Shown here: piece after piece, positions 16,750 to 25,106 of the stretch | How positions within the stretch are numbered: position 1 is the first letter of the stretch | How the letters are laid out: each line of letters opens with the position of its first letter | DNA from: Streptomyces sp. GKU 895 | Lineage (GTDB): Bacteria; Actinomycetota; Actinomycetes; Streptomycetales; Streptomycetaceae | NCBI GenBank assembly: GCA_002027195.1 | Contig: MWJO01000095.1 | Location: 1 to 33,219, forward strand | DNA: 33,219 bases | Direction: 5' to 3' | Made by a program: the position numbers and the translations under genes | Notes under the pieces: generated by a model | What the model saw: only the letters and a program-made list of their open reading frames with translations | The model's database searches: none | Told to the model about the DNA's origin: nothing

Positions 16750-17115
16750 GGTTGCCGACGACTTCACCGTTGCACCCGATGGTCGTGTCGGGGACGGGCC
16801 TCCTCGACCGGGATGGGTATGGATTGTTTGATTCATCACGCTGTGTCACGACGGCTCTGCTCCGGCGACTCGTCCCCGTGGTTCGGCCCTCGGACACCCG
16901 GCCGTCACGCAGCCGGGGCACCTTTCGCTCGTCCCCGGCTCCGCCCGCTCCACCCCGCTCCCCTCCCCGCCTCCCCTCCGCCCGTCTCCCGCGGGTGCAG
17001 CGCACAGTGCTGTAGGCGATGTCTTTGCCCCGCCGATCTTGAGGAACTGGGCGGTGCCCCGATCCAATGGGACCGGGCCTGACCGACCTGGACCGACGAC
17101 GGGACGACAACCGCC
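16750..17115. other. Intergenic region between MFS promoter and RraA-like gene
   Basis: About 365 nt without a supported gene. The left part continues upstream of the MFS promoter; a C/T-rich stretch lies at about 16930-16990. No convincing plus-strand promoter, RNA gene or long hairpin was found. The open frames here are short and lack codon bias or a ribosome-binding site. Confidence 0.5.
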
Positions 17116-17729
17116 ATGGACACCGCATTCAAGGACGTTCCCCCGACCACCCTCGCCGACCTGCTGGGCCGGGAGCAGGTGATGGACATCGGCATCCGCC
17201 CGCTGTGGGACGCACCCCGTATCGCCGGACCCGCGTACACCGTGCGGTGCCTGCCCGGGGACAACCTGATGCTGCACGCCGCGATTCATCGCGCCGACCC
17301 CGGCTCGGTGATCGTCGTGGAGTCCGGCGACCTCGACTACGCGCTGGCGGGCGGCAACGTGTGTGCCGTGGCCCGGCGGCGGGGCGTGGCCGGCTTCGTG
17401 CTGGACGGCCTCGTCCGCGACCTCGGCGAGGTCCGCGAGGCCGGCTTCCCGGTCTTCGCGCGCGTGTCATCCCCATTCCCGGCACCAAGGACAAGGGCGG
17501 CGCGCTCGGTGAGCCGGCCAGGGTCGGCGGGGTGCTGATCCATCCGGGTGACATCGTGGTCGCCGACGAGGAGGGCGTCGTCGTCACCCCGGCGGCCCGC
17601 CAGGAGGAGATCCTCGCGGCGGCGCGGGCGAAGCTCGCGAAGGAGGCCGCGGAGTCGCTGGACGCCTGGGAGGAGAACCACCGGGCGCGGATCGACAAGG
17701 CCCTGAGGGAGCTGGGGTACGACGGCTGA
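17116..17729 (+). CDS. RraA/HMG-aldolase-like family protein (one frameshift)
   Basis: A protein of about 204 residues of the RraA-like fold, which includes 4-hydroxy-4-methyl-2-oxoglutarate aldolases/oxaloacetate decarboxylases as well as RNase E regulators. Visible are CLPGDNLMLHAAIHRADPGSVIVV, ALAGGNVCAVARRRGVAGFV, LDGLVRDLGEVREAGFPVFAR (Arg and Asp of the metal/substrate site) and GGVLIHPGDIVVADEEGVVV. Its aldolase-type site residues make an aldolase or decarboxylase more likely than an RNase inhibitor, as an inference. One base is missing near 17464 (CGCGGTGTC expected, one G fewer present); restoring it joins VFARG to VIPIPGTKD. ATG at 17116 is the natural start although its ribosome-binding site is poor. 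No pathway partner is adjacent. Confidence 0.87.
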
Positions 17730-17748
17730 CCGGGCGCCGCCGGTGCCG

Positions 17749-18993
17749 TCAGCCGGCCTGCTCCTTCTCCCGCCCGGCGTCCCGCATCCGCCCGTACGCG
17801 TACACGCACCCCGCCAGGGCCAGGTCGGACAGCAGCATGAAGCCGATGGAGTAGGAGTCCTTGGCGCTGTAGACGGCGCCCATGACGAGCGGCGGCACGA
17901 ACCCGCCGAGGCCGCCGACCGCGCCGACGATGCCGGTCACGCTGCCCACCTGGGGTTGCGGGGTGACGCGGGCGACGAGGGCGAACACGGCGCCGCTGGT
18001 CGCGCCCAGGGCGGCGGCCATCACCAGCAGGCAGACGGTGGCGGTCGGCACCAGCGTCGGGTCGAAGGCCTGGACGACGGCGAGGAGGGCCACCGCGCCG
18101 AGGGCGGCCGAGGTGACCACGGCCGGGTGGACGCGGTCCGACAGCCATCCGCCGATGGGCCGGAACACCACGGCGACCAGGGCGAACCCGGCGGCCCGGG
18201 TGCCCGCGTCGGTGGCGTCGAGGCCGTACCAGGTCTTCAGGTAGGTCGGCAGGTAGACGCCGAAGGCGACGATGCCGCCGAATCCGATCGCGTACAGCGC
18301 GGACAGCTCCCAGGTCACCCGGAGCCGGCCGGCCCGGCCGAGGCGGGTGGTGAGCGGGGTGCTGGGGACGGGCCGTCCGGGCCGGTCGTCGATGAAGACA
18401 TAGGCGAGGACGGCGTACACGGCGAGCGCGACGGCGAGCACGAGGAACGGCAGGTTCTCGCTGTGCTTGTACATCCGGGGCGTGAAGTACCCGGACAGGG
18501 CGACACCGCCCATGCCCATGCCGAAGATGCCGAGGGCCGCGCCCCGCTGCTTCGGCGGGAACCAGGAGTTGACCAGCGGAACCCCGATGGCGAAGGTGGT
18601 GCCGCCGAGGCCGAGCACGAAGCCCACCAGCACGAGCGACACATAGGACGTGTGGGTGGGGATGAGCAGCAGCACCGGCACGATCGTCAGAGCGCTGACC
18701 AGCGGGAACATCAGCCGGGCGCCGTAGCGGTCGGTGAGCGCGCCGACCGGCACCCGGCCCAGTGAGCCGACCAGCACGGGGACGGCGACCAGCACGGACT
18801 GGGCGAAGGACGTCATGTGCAGGTCGTCGTCGAACTGGCCGGCCAGCGGCGCGATCAGGTTCCACGCCCAGAAGGTGAGCGTGAACCCGGCGGTGGACAC
18901 CACCAGATTCCGCCAGGCCGCGGCGGAGGGCCGCTCATCGCCGCCTGCATCGGGGGCCACCCGGTCCGCACCGGCCGTCGACACACTGACCAT
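17749..18993 (-). CDS. narK: NarK-like nitrate/nitrite porter (MFS)
   Basis: A 414-residue MFS protein with about twelve transmembrane segments. The N-terminal WAWNLIAPLAGQF helix, the loop GRVPVGALTDRYGARLMF and VNSWFPPKQRGAALGIFGMG resemble nitrate/nitrite porters of the NNP/NarK group. The C-terminal half has GGWLSDRVHPAVVTS and GSVTGIVGAVGGLGGFVPPL, the latter a glycine-rich NNP-type signature. The start is uncertain among ATG 19002, ATG 18993 and GTG 18984; GGGAGG at 18994-18999 gives best spacing to GTG 18984 but I keep ATG 18993. No nitrate or nitrite reductase gene is nearby, so direction and substrate rest on family only. It converges with the RraA-like gene (19-nt gap). Confidence 0.82.
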   Translation of the reverse strand: MVSVSTAGADRVAPDAGGDERPSAAAWRNLVVSTAGFTLTFWAWNLIAPLAGQFDDDLHMTSFAQSVLVAVPVLVGSLGRVPVGALTDRYGARLMFPLVSALTIVPVLLLIPTHTSYVSLVLVGFVLGLGGTTFAIGVPLVNSWFPPKQRGAALGIFGMGMGGVALSGYFTPRMYKHSENLPFLVLAVALAVYAVLAYVFIDDRPGRPVPSTPLTTRLGRAGRLRVTWELSALYAIGFGGIVAFGVYLPTYLKTWYGLDATDAGTRAAGFALVAVVFRPIGGWLSDRVHPAVVTSAALGAVALLAVVQAFDPTLVPTATVCLLVMAAALGATSGAVFALVARVTPQPQVGSVTGIVGAVGGLGGFVPPLVMGAVYSAKDSYSIGFMLLSDLALAGCVYAYGRMRDAGREKEQAG

Positions 18994-19167
18994 GCCTCCC
19001 ATGAGGTCACGGGGGTGTCCGGCCGGCAACTCGAAGTCCGCGGCCGTCGCCCGCGGCGCCTCTCCGCATCCCCTCCCCCACGCCCGGATGACAGACGAAT
19101 GTGACCTGCGCCACTCTGAAGGCAGGACTGTCCATGGACGGGACGGATGGACGAACGGGGGAACACC
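18994..19167. promoter_or_regulatory. Divergent region between NarK-like and hydrolase genes with a Crp-like site
   Basis: The 14-mer GTGACCTGCGCCAC at 19101-19114 fits the pattern GTG-N6-GNCAC that I recall for the Streptomyces Crp regulator. It lies 54 nt before the hydrolase start and about 110 nt before the NarK-like start. One match to a short pattern in high-GC DNA is weak evidence. No clear core promoter could be assigned. Confidence 0.35.
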
Positions 19168-20763
19168 ATGGCCGACGCACCCGCGCCCGCGCAGACCGGG
19201 CGGCTGATCGTCTACGTCCGGAGTCTCACCGAGAAGCCCGGCGCCGCCGACGAGTTGTTCGCCCGGCTGCGGAGTGAGCCCGGGCACGCCGACGACGAGG
19301 TGTGGCCGTACCCGGACCCGCTCCGGCCGCTGACGCGCGGCTCGCTCGCGGCCCTCGCGGACACGCTCCATCAGCGCATCGGCGCCTACTGGACGGAGGC
19401 CGGCCGGCCGCCCGAGATCGTGCTCGTCGGCCACAGCGCGGGCGGCGTGCTGCTGCGCTACGCCTATCTCCGCGGACGCGGCCGACTGGGCGGCCGGGCA
19501 GCGCCGTGGACCGGCCACGTGACCCGCATCGTGCTGCTGGCCGCCCCCAACCGGGGCGTCGAACCGGCCAGGCTGCGCCGGCCCGTACGCCTCGCCACGG
19601 TCCTCGCGGCCGGTGTCGCCCGCCGGTTCGCGTCGCTCGAACTGCTCGCCGGCGCCCCCTTCATGACCGACCTGCGGCTCGAGTGGATACGGCTCTTCCG
19701 TGAACTCGGCCACCAGGCACCCCTGGTGGTGCAGGTGCGTGGGCTGGCGGACCCGCTCATCGAACCCGAGGACAGCCGGGACGTGGAGGGCGGCGTGACG
19801 GGCGCGGAGCTGTACATCCCGCGCGCGGGCCACCAGGACATCGTGCGGATCAGCGGCGTACCGGAGGACAGGCCCGGGGAACGCTACGGCATCCTGCGCC
19901 GGGCGATCGTCGGCGACGTCGAGATCACCGACCCGAGCCCGCTGCCCGCGGAGGAGCGGGACATCGAACGCGTGGTGTTCCTCCTGCACGGCATCCGGGC
20001 CGGCATCGGCACCTGGGTGACCGACCTCGGCGACGCACTCCAGAACGGCGGCCGACCCGACGGAACCCTGGTGGTACGGGCCTCCTACGGCTGGCTGTCG
20101 GCGTTCAACTTCGCCTTCCCGGTCAGCCGGCGCCGGACCCTGCGCTGGTTCCAGGACCAGTACAGCTACCAGGCCGCCCGGCATCCCGAGGCGAAGATCC
20201 ATTTCGTGGGGCACAGCAACGGCACGTACATGTTCGGGCAGTCCCTCTCCCAGGTGCGCTCGCTGCGCTTCGACCGGGTCTACCTCGCCGGCAGTGTGCT
20301 GCCCCGTGACTTCGCCTGGCGCGACTTCGCCGACCGGCAGCAGGTCGGCACGCTGGTCAACGCCTGCGGGGCGGCGGACAAGCCGGTGGGCTGGCTGTGC
20401 AGCGGACTGCGCGGGCTCGGCATGCGGGACATCGGCGTCGGCGGGTTCTGCGGTTTCGACGTCACCCCGTCCGGCACCGTGCAGTTCCTGAACCTCGCCG
20501 GCGGCCACGGCGCCGGACTCACCGGCGAACGCCTCCCGGACGTCGTCCGCTACATCCGCGAGGGCACGCCGCCGAGGCCGCCGGTCAAGGCCCCGTCCGG
20601 CCTGTTCACCCAGATCTCCCGGCTGGCCCCGGCCCTGGCCTGGCTGCTCGCCCTCGCCCTCCTCGCCATGGTGGCCTGGACGGCCTTCGCCTTCAGCGTC
20701 GTCAAGCTCATCGCCCTGCTGGGCGGGGCGGCGCTGGTGTACGGCGTCCTCAAGGCGGTGTGA
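19168..20763 (+). CDS. Tandem alpha/beta-hydrolase protein with C-terminal membrane segment
   Basis: A 531-residue protein with two lipase-like units. The first carries the nucleophile elbow VGHSAGG with Ser 90; the second carries FVGHSNGT with Ser 350, after a strand-loop VVFLLHGIRAGIGTW that looks like an oxyanion-hole region. Between them is a region with AGHQDIVRISGVPE that resembles the end of the first domain with its His. The last about 50 residues (PALAWLLALALLAMVAWTAF onward) are strongly hydrophobic and may span the membrane twice. ATG at 19168 follows GGGGGAA with 5-nt spacing; ATG 19147 is an in-frame alternative. No signal peptide is seen. I do not recognise a named family; esterase or lipase activity is inference from the two GHSxG elbows. 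Confidence 0.85.
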   Translation: MADAPAPAQTGRLIVYVRSLTEKPGAADELFARLRSEPGHADDEVWPYPDPLRPLTRGSLAALADTLHQRIGAYWTEAGRPPEIVLVGHSAGGVLLRYAYLRGRGRLGGRAAPWTGHVTRIVLLAAPNRGVEPARLRRPVRLATVLAAGVARRFASLELLAGAPFMTDLRLEWIRLFRELGHQAPLVVQVRGLADPLIEPEDSRDVEGGVTGAELYIPRAGHQDIVRISGVPEDRPGERYGILRRAIVGDVEITDPSPLPAEERDIERVVFLLHGIRAGIGTWVTDLGDALQNGGRPDGTLVVRASYGWLSAFNFAFPVSRRRTLRWFQDQYSYQAARHPEAKIHFVGHSNGTYMFGQSLSQVRSLRFDRVYLAGSVLPRDFAWRDFADRQQVGTLVNACGAADKPVGWLCSGLRGLGMRDIGVGGFCGFDVTPSGTVQFLNLAGGHGAGLTGERLPDVVRYIREGTPPRPPVKAPSGLFTQISRLAPALAWLLALALLAMVAWTAFAFSVVKLIALLGGAALVYGVLKAV

Positions 20764-20787
20764 CCGAACCGCTGCCGGCCCCCGGCG

Positions 20788-22192
20788 CTACCGAGCTTCC
20801 GCCGCCTCCGGCCGCTCCGGAGCTCCGTCGGTGTCGGCGCGGGTGCACCGAAGAGCACCGCCCTGGCCACGGCCGGCGCGAACAGCGCGGTGACCGGCGC
20901 GGAGAGGTGGAGCACCGCGCGGAAGGCGTCCCCGACGACCACGTCACCGGGCGAGCGCTCCTGGACCCGGCGCAGATACCAGCCGGTGACACGGTCCGTG
21001 GACCGGCCGTCGAGCGCGTTGCCGACCGCGCCCGGCATCTTGCGGTCCGCCCCGGCGGAGATGTCCCAGGCCAACCGGGACGCCCCGAGCAGCGCCCGCT
21101 GCACGCGCCGCGTCGTGGGCCTCCGGCGCCGGTCGGCCAGCGCGTCCCGCAGGGCCACCGCGCTCATCGCGGCGACGGCCATGCCCTGCCCGTAGATCGG
21201 GTTGAAGGCGCACAGCGCGTCGCCGGTGGCGAGGAACCCGGCGGGAGGGCCGGGCAGGTCGTAACGGCGCCGGACGTTCGCGGTGCGCCGGTAGCCGAAC
21301 GCCGGGGAGAGCGGTTCGGCGTCCGCCATCCAGCGGTCCAGGAGCGGATGGCCGAGCCGCTTGGTGTACGTCACGAACTCGTCGTCGTCCGTGGGCGGTT
21401 CGTCGCCGCGCAGCCCCGAGACGATCACCAGATGGGTGCCGTCCTCCAGCGGCAGCGCACCGCCGCCGTGGACCTGTTCGGTGCCCGGATAGACGTAGTA
21501 GCCGACGGTGTCGCCGTCGAGGACGCCCGCCTTGCCGCGGTAGACACGGGAGGCGTAGGCGAGCCCGGTGTCGATGGTCTCCTCGTGCGGGGGCACGCGC
21601 CGATCCCGGCGAGCCACTGCGCGGCCTTGGTGCCGCCGCCGGAGGCGTCGACGACGAGGTCGGCGTCCAGGACCCGGGGTGCGGCGCGGCTGTCGTCGGA
21701 GCGGTCCCGCACGAGAACCCCCCGCACCCGGGACGCGTCACCGGTCAGCCCGACGACGTCGGCGCCCTCCTCGACCCTGATCGCCGGATTGGCGAGAACC
21801 CGCCGTCGCACGAGCCCTTCGAACTGCGCGCGGGAGCCGGTGTAGATGTACGTCGACGTCGGCACCCGGCGGAACCAGCGGCCGTTCTGCCACAGCACCA
21901 TGTCCGTCGGCATGCCCACCCGGGGCGCGCCCGCCTCCCGCAGCTGCGCGATCAAGCCCGGCAGCAGCGACTCCATGGCGGTCTGGCCGCCCTGCAGCAG
22001 CACATGCGGATGCCGCCCCTGCGGGACGCCGGAGCGTGCCCCGCCGTCGTCCGGGTACCGGTCGCGCTCGACGAGTGTGACCCGATCGGCGTGACCGGCC
22101 AGCACGTGCGCCGCGAGGAGTCCCGCGAGACTGCCACCCACGACCACCGCATGCCGGCCGCCCCAACGGCCCGTCCCTCCGGCAGAATTCAC
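20788..22192 (-). CDS. FAD-dependent oxidoreductase (monooxygenase/halogenase-like; frameshifted)
   Basis: A flavoprotein of the FAD-dependent monooxygenase/geranylgeranyl-reductase/halogenase superfamily. The N-terminal dinucleotide-binding region is HAVVVGGSLAGLLAAHVL; DADLVVDASGGGTKAAQWLA is the second FAD element; FLATGDALCAFNPIYGQGMA is the C-terminal FAD motif (GD...P..GQG). One base is missing near 21596 (GCGGTG read as GCGTG), which separates QWLAGIGA from VPPHEETIDTG. A second missing base between about 20800 and 20900 would give a stop at 20788; otherwise the frame runs antisense into the hydrolase to 20550. GTG at 22192 is chosen for its GGGGAG site with 7-nt spacing; ATG 22216 is an in-frame alternative. 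Substrate unknown. Corrected length is about 468 residues. Confidence 0.8.
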
Positions 22193-22350
22193 CGCTGAGC
22201 TCCCCTGGTCGCCCATGCCTGGAAGACCCGAGTATCCCGTCCCGCACGACGGACCGACCGAGTTCCGGTCAGCCGGGGCGACCGCCGTCCGGGCGGCGAG
22301 ACCCCTCCCAGCCGCCCGGGCAAGGGAGACGCTCGACTAGGGTGCGCCGC

Positions 22351-22548
22351 ATGCCCGCCCCTCCCCAGTGCCCCGCATGTGGCCGCCCCCTGAAGGACCG
22401 CGGCCTCGTCCTCACCCTCCGTGAGGACGACGGCAAGCGAACCTGCCGGGCCCTGTGGAAATGCCCCACCGGACACATCTGGTGGCAGTGGTCCGACCGC
22501 GCGAACGCCCCCTTGGAAACCTGCCCCGTGCCGAGCCTGTTCCGCTGA
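22351..22548 (+). CDS. Small conserved Cys-rich (zinc-ribbon-like) protein
   Basis: A 65-residue protein, MPAPPQCPACGRPL at the start and CPVPSLFR at the end. CPAC (Cys 7 and 10) and CPTGH (Cys 38, His 42), plus Cys 32 and Cys 58, could bind a metal ion. The sequence between (LVLTLREDDGKRTCRALWKC) has normal codon bias. ATG at 22351 or in-frame GTG at 22342 could start it; GGGAGA lies at 22324-22329. I recall similar short proteins in other Streptomyces but no function. It lies alone between divergent FAD oxidoreductase and convergent msrB. Confidence 0.72.
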   Translation: MPAPPQCPACGRPLKDRGLVLTLREDDGKRTCRALWKCPTGHIWWQWSDRANAPLETCPVPSLFR

Positions 22549-22601
22549 CCCCGGCGGCCTCGCGCGTCAGATCGTCCGGCGACGCCCCGAGGCCCCGAGG
22601 A

Positions 22602-23009
22602 TCAGCCCTCGTCCGGCGTCAGCCGCAGCGAGATGCTGTTGATGCAGTACCGCTGGTCCGTCGGCGTCGCATACCCCTCGCCCTCGAACACGTGCCCGAG
22701 GTGCGATCCGCACCGCGCGCACCGCACCTCCGTGCGCACCATCCCGTGCGACCGGTCCTCGATCAGCTCGACCGCGTCGGTGTCCTTCGGGTCGTAGAAG
22801 GAGGGCCAGCCGCAGTGGGACTCGAACTTCGTGGTGGAGGTGAAGAGCTCGGCGCCGCAGGCGCGGCAGGAGTAGACGCCCTTCGTCTTGGTGTCGGTGT
22901 ACTCACCCGTGAACGCGGGCTCCGTGCCGGCCTGGCGCAGCACGGCGTACTCGGCCGGGGTCAGCTCCGCCCGCCACTGCTCCTCCGGCTTTTCGACGTC
23001 GTACGACAT
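22602..23009 (-). CDS. msrB: Peptide-methionine (R)-S-oxide reductase MsrB
   Basis: A 135-residue cytoplasmic enzyme that reduces methionine-R-sulfoxide in proteins using thioredoxin. The zinc-binding pairs CRAC (Cys 48 and 51) and CARC (Cys 97 and 100) are present, catalytic Cys 122 lies in DQRYCINSISL, and Cys 66 in ESHCGWPSF is a candidate resolving cysteine. Further family motifs are GVYSCRACG, RTEVRCARCGSHLGHVF. Length is normal and the ORF is intact. It starts 13 nt after the murC stop and is probably cotranscribed with it; the murC-msrB pairing is, as I recall, conserved in Streptomyces. Confidence 0.97.
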   Translation of the reverse strand: MSYDVEKPEEQWRAELTPAEYAVLRQAGTEPAFTGEYTDTKTKGVYSCRACGAELFTSTTKFESHCGWPSFYDPKDTDAVELIEDRSHGMVRTEVRCARCGSHLGHVFEGEGYATPTDQRYCINSISLRLTPDEG

Positions 23010-23022
23010 GAAGCTCAGCCCC

Positions 23023-24411
23023 TCACTTCGACAGGCGGTCCAGGATCTGCGGGCCCAGGTCCGTCACGTCACCCGCGCCCATGGTGAGAACCAGATCGCC
23101 CGGCTTCGCCATTCCCGCCACGACCGCGGGGACCTCCGCCTTGTCGTGGACCGCCGTCACGTCCGCGCCCGCCACCCGCGCCGCCTCGATGATCAGCTCG
23201 CTGGTGATGCCGGGGATCGGGTCCTCGCGGGCCGGGTAGATGTCGAGGACCAGGGAGGCGTCCGCGAGGGACAGGGACTGACCCATCTCCTTGCCGAGCT
23301 CCTGGGTGCGGGAGAAGAGGTGGGGCTGGAAGACCACCAGGATGCGCGCGTCACCGGCGGCGGCCCGCATCGCCTCCAGGTCGGCCGTCATCTCGGTCGG
23401 GTGGTGGGCGTAGGAGTCGATGACCTGGACCCCGGCCACCTCGCCCTTCAGCTGCAGGCGCCGCTTCACGCCCGTGTACGCCGCGAGCGCGGGCGCCAGC
23501 TCGTCCGCCGGGATGCCGAGGGCCACGCCCGCCGCGAGGGCCGCGACCGCGTTGTGCGCGTAGTGGCGGCCGGGGACCGAGACCGTGAACACCAGCTCCG
23601 TGCCGTCCAGGACGACCGTGACCTCGCTCTTCAGGCCCTGCGCCACGACCGACAGGACCCGTACGTCGGCGTCCTCCGCCTCTCCGTACGTCACCGTCCG
23701 CACCGAACCCGCCAGGCGCCGGGTCAGCTCGCGCGCGCCCTCGTGGTCGGCGTTGATCACCAGCGTGCCGCCGGGGACGATCTTCCCGGCGAAGGTCTCG
23801 AAGGACTCGTAGATCTCGTCCATCGACGCGTAGTTGGCGTGGTGGTCCAGCTCGACGTTGAGGACGATGGCGACCTCGGGCGCGTACTTGTGGAAGCTGC
23901 GGTCCGATTCGTCCGCCTCGGCGACGAAGATCTCGCCCTCGCCGTGCAGCGCGTTGGAGCCGGGGGCGTCGAGGTCGCCGCCGATGGCGTACGACGGGTT
24001 CAGGCCGAGCTCGGTCAGGGACACGGCCAGCATCGACGTCGTGGTCGTCTTGCCGTGGGTGCCCGCGACCGCGATCGGGCGCAGGCCCTCCATCAGCGCC
24101 GCGAGGGCGTCGGAGCGGTGCACCACCGGGATGCCCAGCTCCGCGGCGCGGGCCAGCTCGGGGTTGTCACGGCGGATCGCCGACGACACGACGACACAGC
24201 TCGCGTCATCGGCGAGGTGCTCCGCCGCGTGTCCGATGTGCACGCTCGCGCCCAGCGCGCGCAGCGCCTCGGCGGTCGCGGACTCCTTGGCGTCGCTGCC
24301 CGCGACCTTCGCCCCGCGCTGCGCGAGGATCTTCGCGATCCCCGACATCCCGGCGCCGCCGATGCCGATGAAGTGCGGTCGGTCCATGGCGGTGGGAAGG
24401 CCGGGTGCCAT
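23023..24411 (-). CDS. murC: UDP-N-acetylmuramate--L-alanine ligase MurC
   Basis: A 462-residue Mur ligase that adds L-Ala to UDP-MurNAc, the first amino acid of the peptidoglycan stem peptide. The N-terminal UDP-binding part has HFIGIGGAGMSGIAKIL; the ATP-binding P-loop is AVAGTHGKTTTTSML; EADESDRSF and the metal/substrate region NVELDHHANY follow; the C-terminal domain has SYAHHPTEMTADLEAM and QPHLFSRT. ATG at 24411 is preferred over ATG 24429 because AGGGAGA lies 5 nt before it. Its location beside msrB, away from other mur and fts genes, is usual for streptomycetes. The ORF is intact. Confidence 0.97.
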   Translation of the reverse strand: MAPGLPTAMDRPHFIGIGGAGMSGIAKILAQRGAKVAGSDAKESATAEALRALGASVHIGHAAEHLADDASCVVVSSAIRRDNPELARAAELGIPVVHRSDALAALMEGLRPIAVAGTHGKTTTTSMLAVSLTELGLNPSYAIGGDLDAPGSNALHGEGEIFVAEADESDRSFHKYAPEVAIVLNVELDHHANYASMDEIYESFETFAGKIVPGGTLVINADHEGARELTRRLAGSVRTVTYGEAEDADVRVLSVVAQGLKSEVTVVLDGTELVFTVSVPGRHYAHNAVAALAAGVALGIPADELAPALAAYTGVKRRLQLKGEVAGVQVIDSYAHHPTEMTADLEAMRAAAGDARILVVFQPHLFSRTQELGKEMGQSLSLADASLVLDIYPAREDPIPGITSELIIEAARVAGADVTAVHDKAEVPAVVAGMAKPGDLVLTMGAGDVTDLGPQILDRLSK

Positions 24412-24437
24412 GCGTGTCTCCCTGTGCATATGAAATA

Positions 24438-24453
24438 AGGCTGGGCCAAGCCT
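24438..24453. promoter_or_regulatory. Near-palindrome upstream of murC
   Basis: AGGCTGGGCCAAGCCT is symmetrical at 14 of 16 positions and lies 27 nt before the murC start beside an AT-rich CATATGAAATAA patch. It could be an operator or part of a terminator for the upstream gene. Nothing identifies a binding protein. Confidence 0.3.
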
Positions 24454-24499
24454 AAGCCGAGCCGCCGACAGCGACGGACCCGCCGCCCGTCGGCCGGAC

Positions 24500-24973
24500 C
24501 TACGCCTTGCTGTGCGAGAACAGCTTCAGCACCGGCACCCCCACCTTGTGCCGGGCCCGCGAGGCCCAGTCCCGGTGGAAGAACTCCTCCACGTAGTGCG
24601 GATCGGTCAGCACGATCACCTCGTCCGCGCCGATCTCCTCCACCAGCGACTTCAGCGCGTCCAGCGGGTGGTCCTCGATCAGCCGACCCTCCGCCTCGCT
24701 CCCGGAGCCCCGCAGTGCCTGCAGGGACACCTCCAGCGCCCGCTCCCCGAAGTCCTTCGCGGCCTCGCCCTCGGGGACCTCCCGCTCGCGCGCCGCCTCG
24801 TCCAGTTCGCCCAGCGCCACGTCGTCGATGGCCCTGAGCAGCCGGTCGGCCTGGTCGCCGCGCGGCTGGAGGAGCACATGGAACGAGACCTGCTCGTCCC
24901 CGTGCAACGTCGTGACGAACTCCACGTCGGCGGACGTCAGGGCCTTCTCGATCATCAAAACGCTTGTGAACAC
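24500..24973 (-). CDS. Small conserved protein, universal-stress-like
   Basis: A 157-residue acidic protein without signal peptide or membrane segment. The C-terminal part (EIGADEVIVLTDPHYVEEFF, then DWASRARHKVGVPVLKLFSH) resembles the nucleotide-fold end of universal-stress-type proteins; VSFHVLLQPRGDQADRLLRA lies near the N-terminus. I recall homologues near murC in other Streptomyces, sometimes carrying a tryptophan-pathway name (indole-3-glycerol phosphate synthase) that the sequence does not support: there is no TIM-barrel length or phosphate motif. GTG at 24973 has AAGGGG upstream with 8-nt spacing; ATG 24955 is an alternative without a ribosome-binding site. It is separated from murC by 88 nt. 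Function unknown. Confidence 0.78.
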   Translation of the reverse strand: MFTSVLMIEKALTSADVEFVTTLHGDEQVSFHVLLQPRGDQADRLLRAIDDVALGELDEAAREREVPEGEAAKDFGERALEVSLQALRGSGSEAEGRLIEDHPLDALKSLVEEIGADEVIVLTDPHYVEEFFHRDWASRARHKVGVPVLKLFSHSKA

Positions 24974-25106
24974 CGCGCGCCCCTTCTGCGGAAACCATCC
25001 TGCCCCGTGATCTCACGGGGACTGCGAGATTCAGTGTGCCCGTCGGAAGCTAAACGGAACGGTTGATTCCGCCGTTTTCGGGACCGGCGGTACCACTGAT
25101 CGAATT

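Noticed and set aside
16714..16839. N-terminal extension of the MFS protein up to 16839
   Set aside because: It would translate the -35, spacer, operator and -10; the extra residues have no membrane or family character.
17749..20508. A 919-residue minus-strand frame beyond the NarK-like gene
   Set aside because: The part above 19002 is antisense to the double-hydrolase gene, which has clear motifs and coding bias on the plus strand.
20550..20787. C-terminal extension of the FAD oxidoreductase to 20550
   Set aside because: It runs antisense through the end of the hydrolase gene and has no family similarity; one missing base gives a stop at 20788.
24500..24973. Indole-3-glycerol phosphate synthase
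   Set aside because: The protein is about 157 residues without the TIM-barrel length or phosphate-binding motif of that enzyme; I describe it as USP-like of unknown function.
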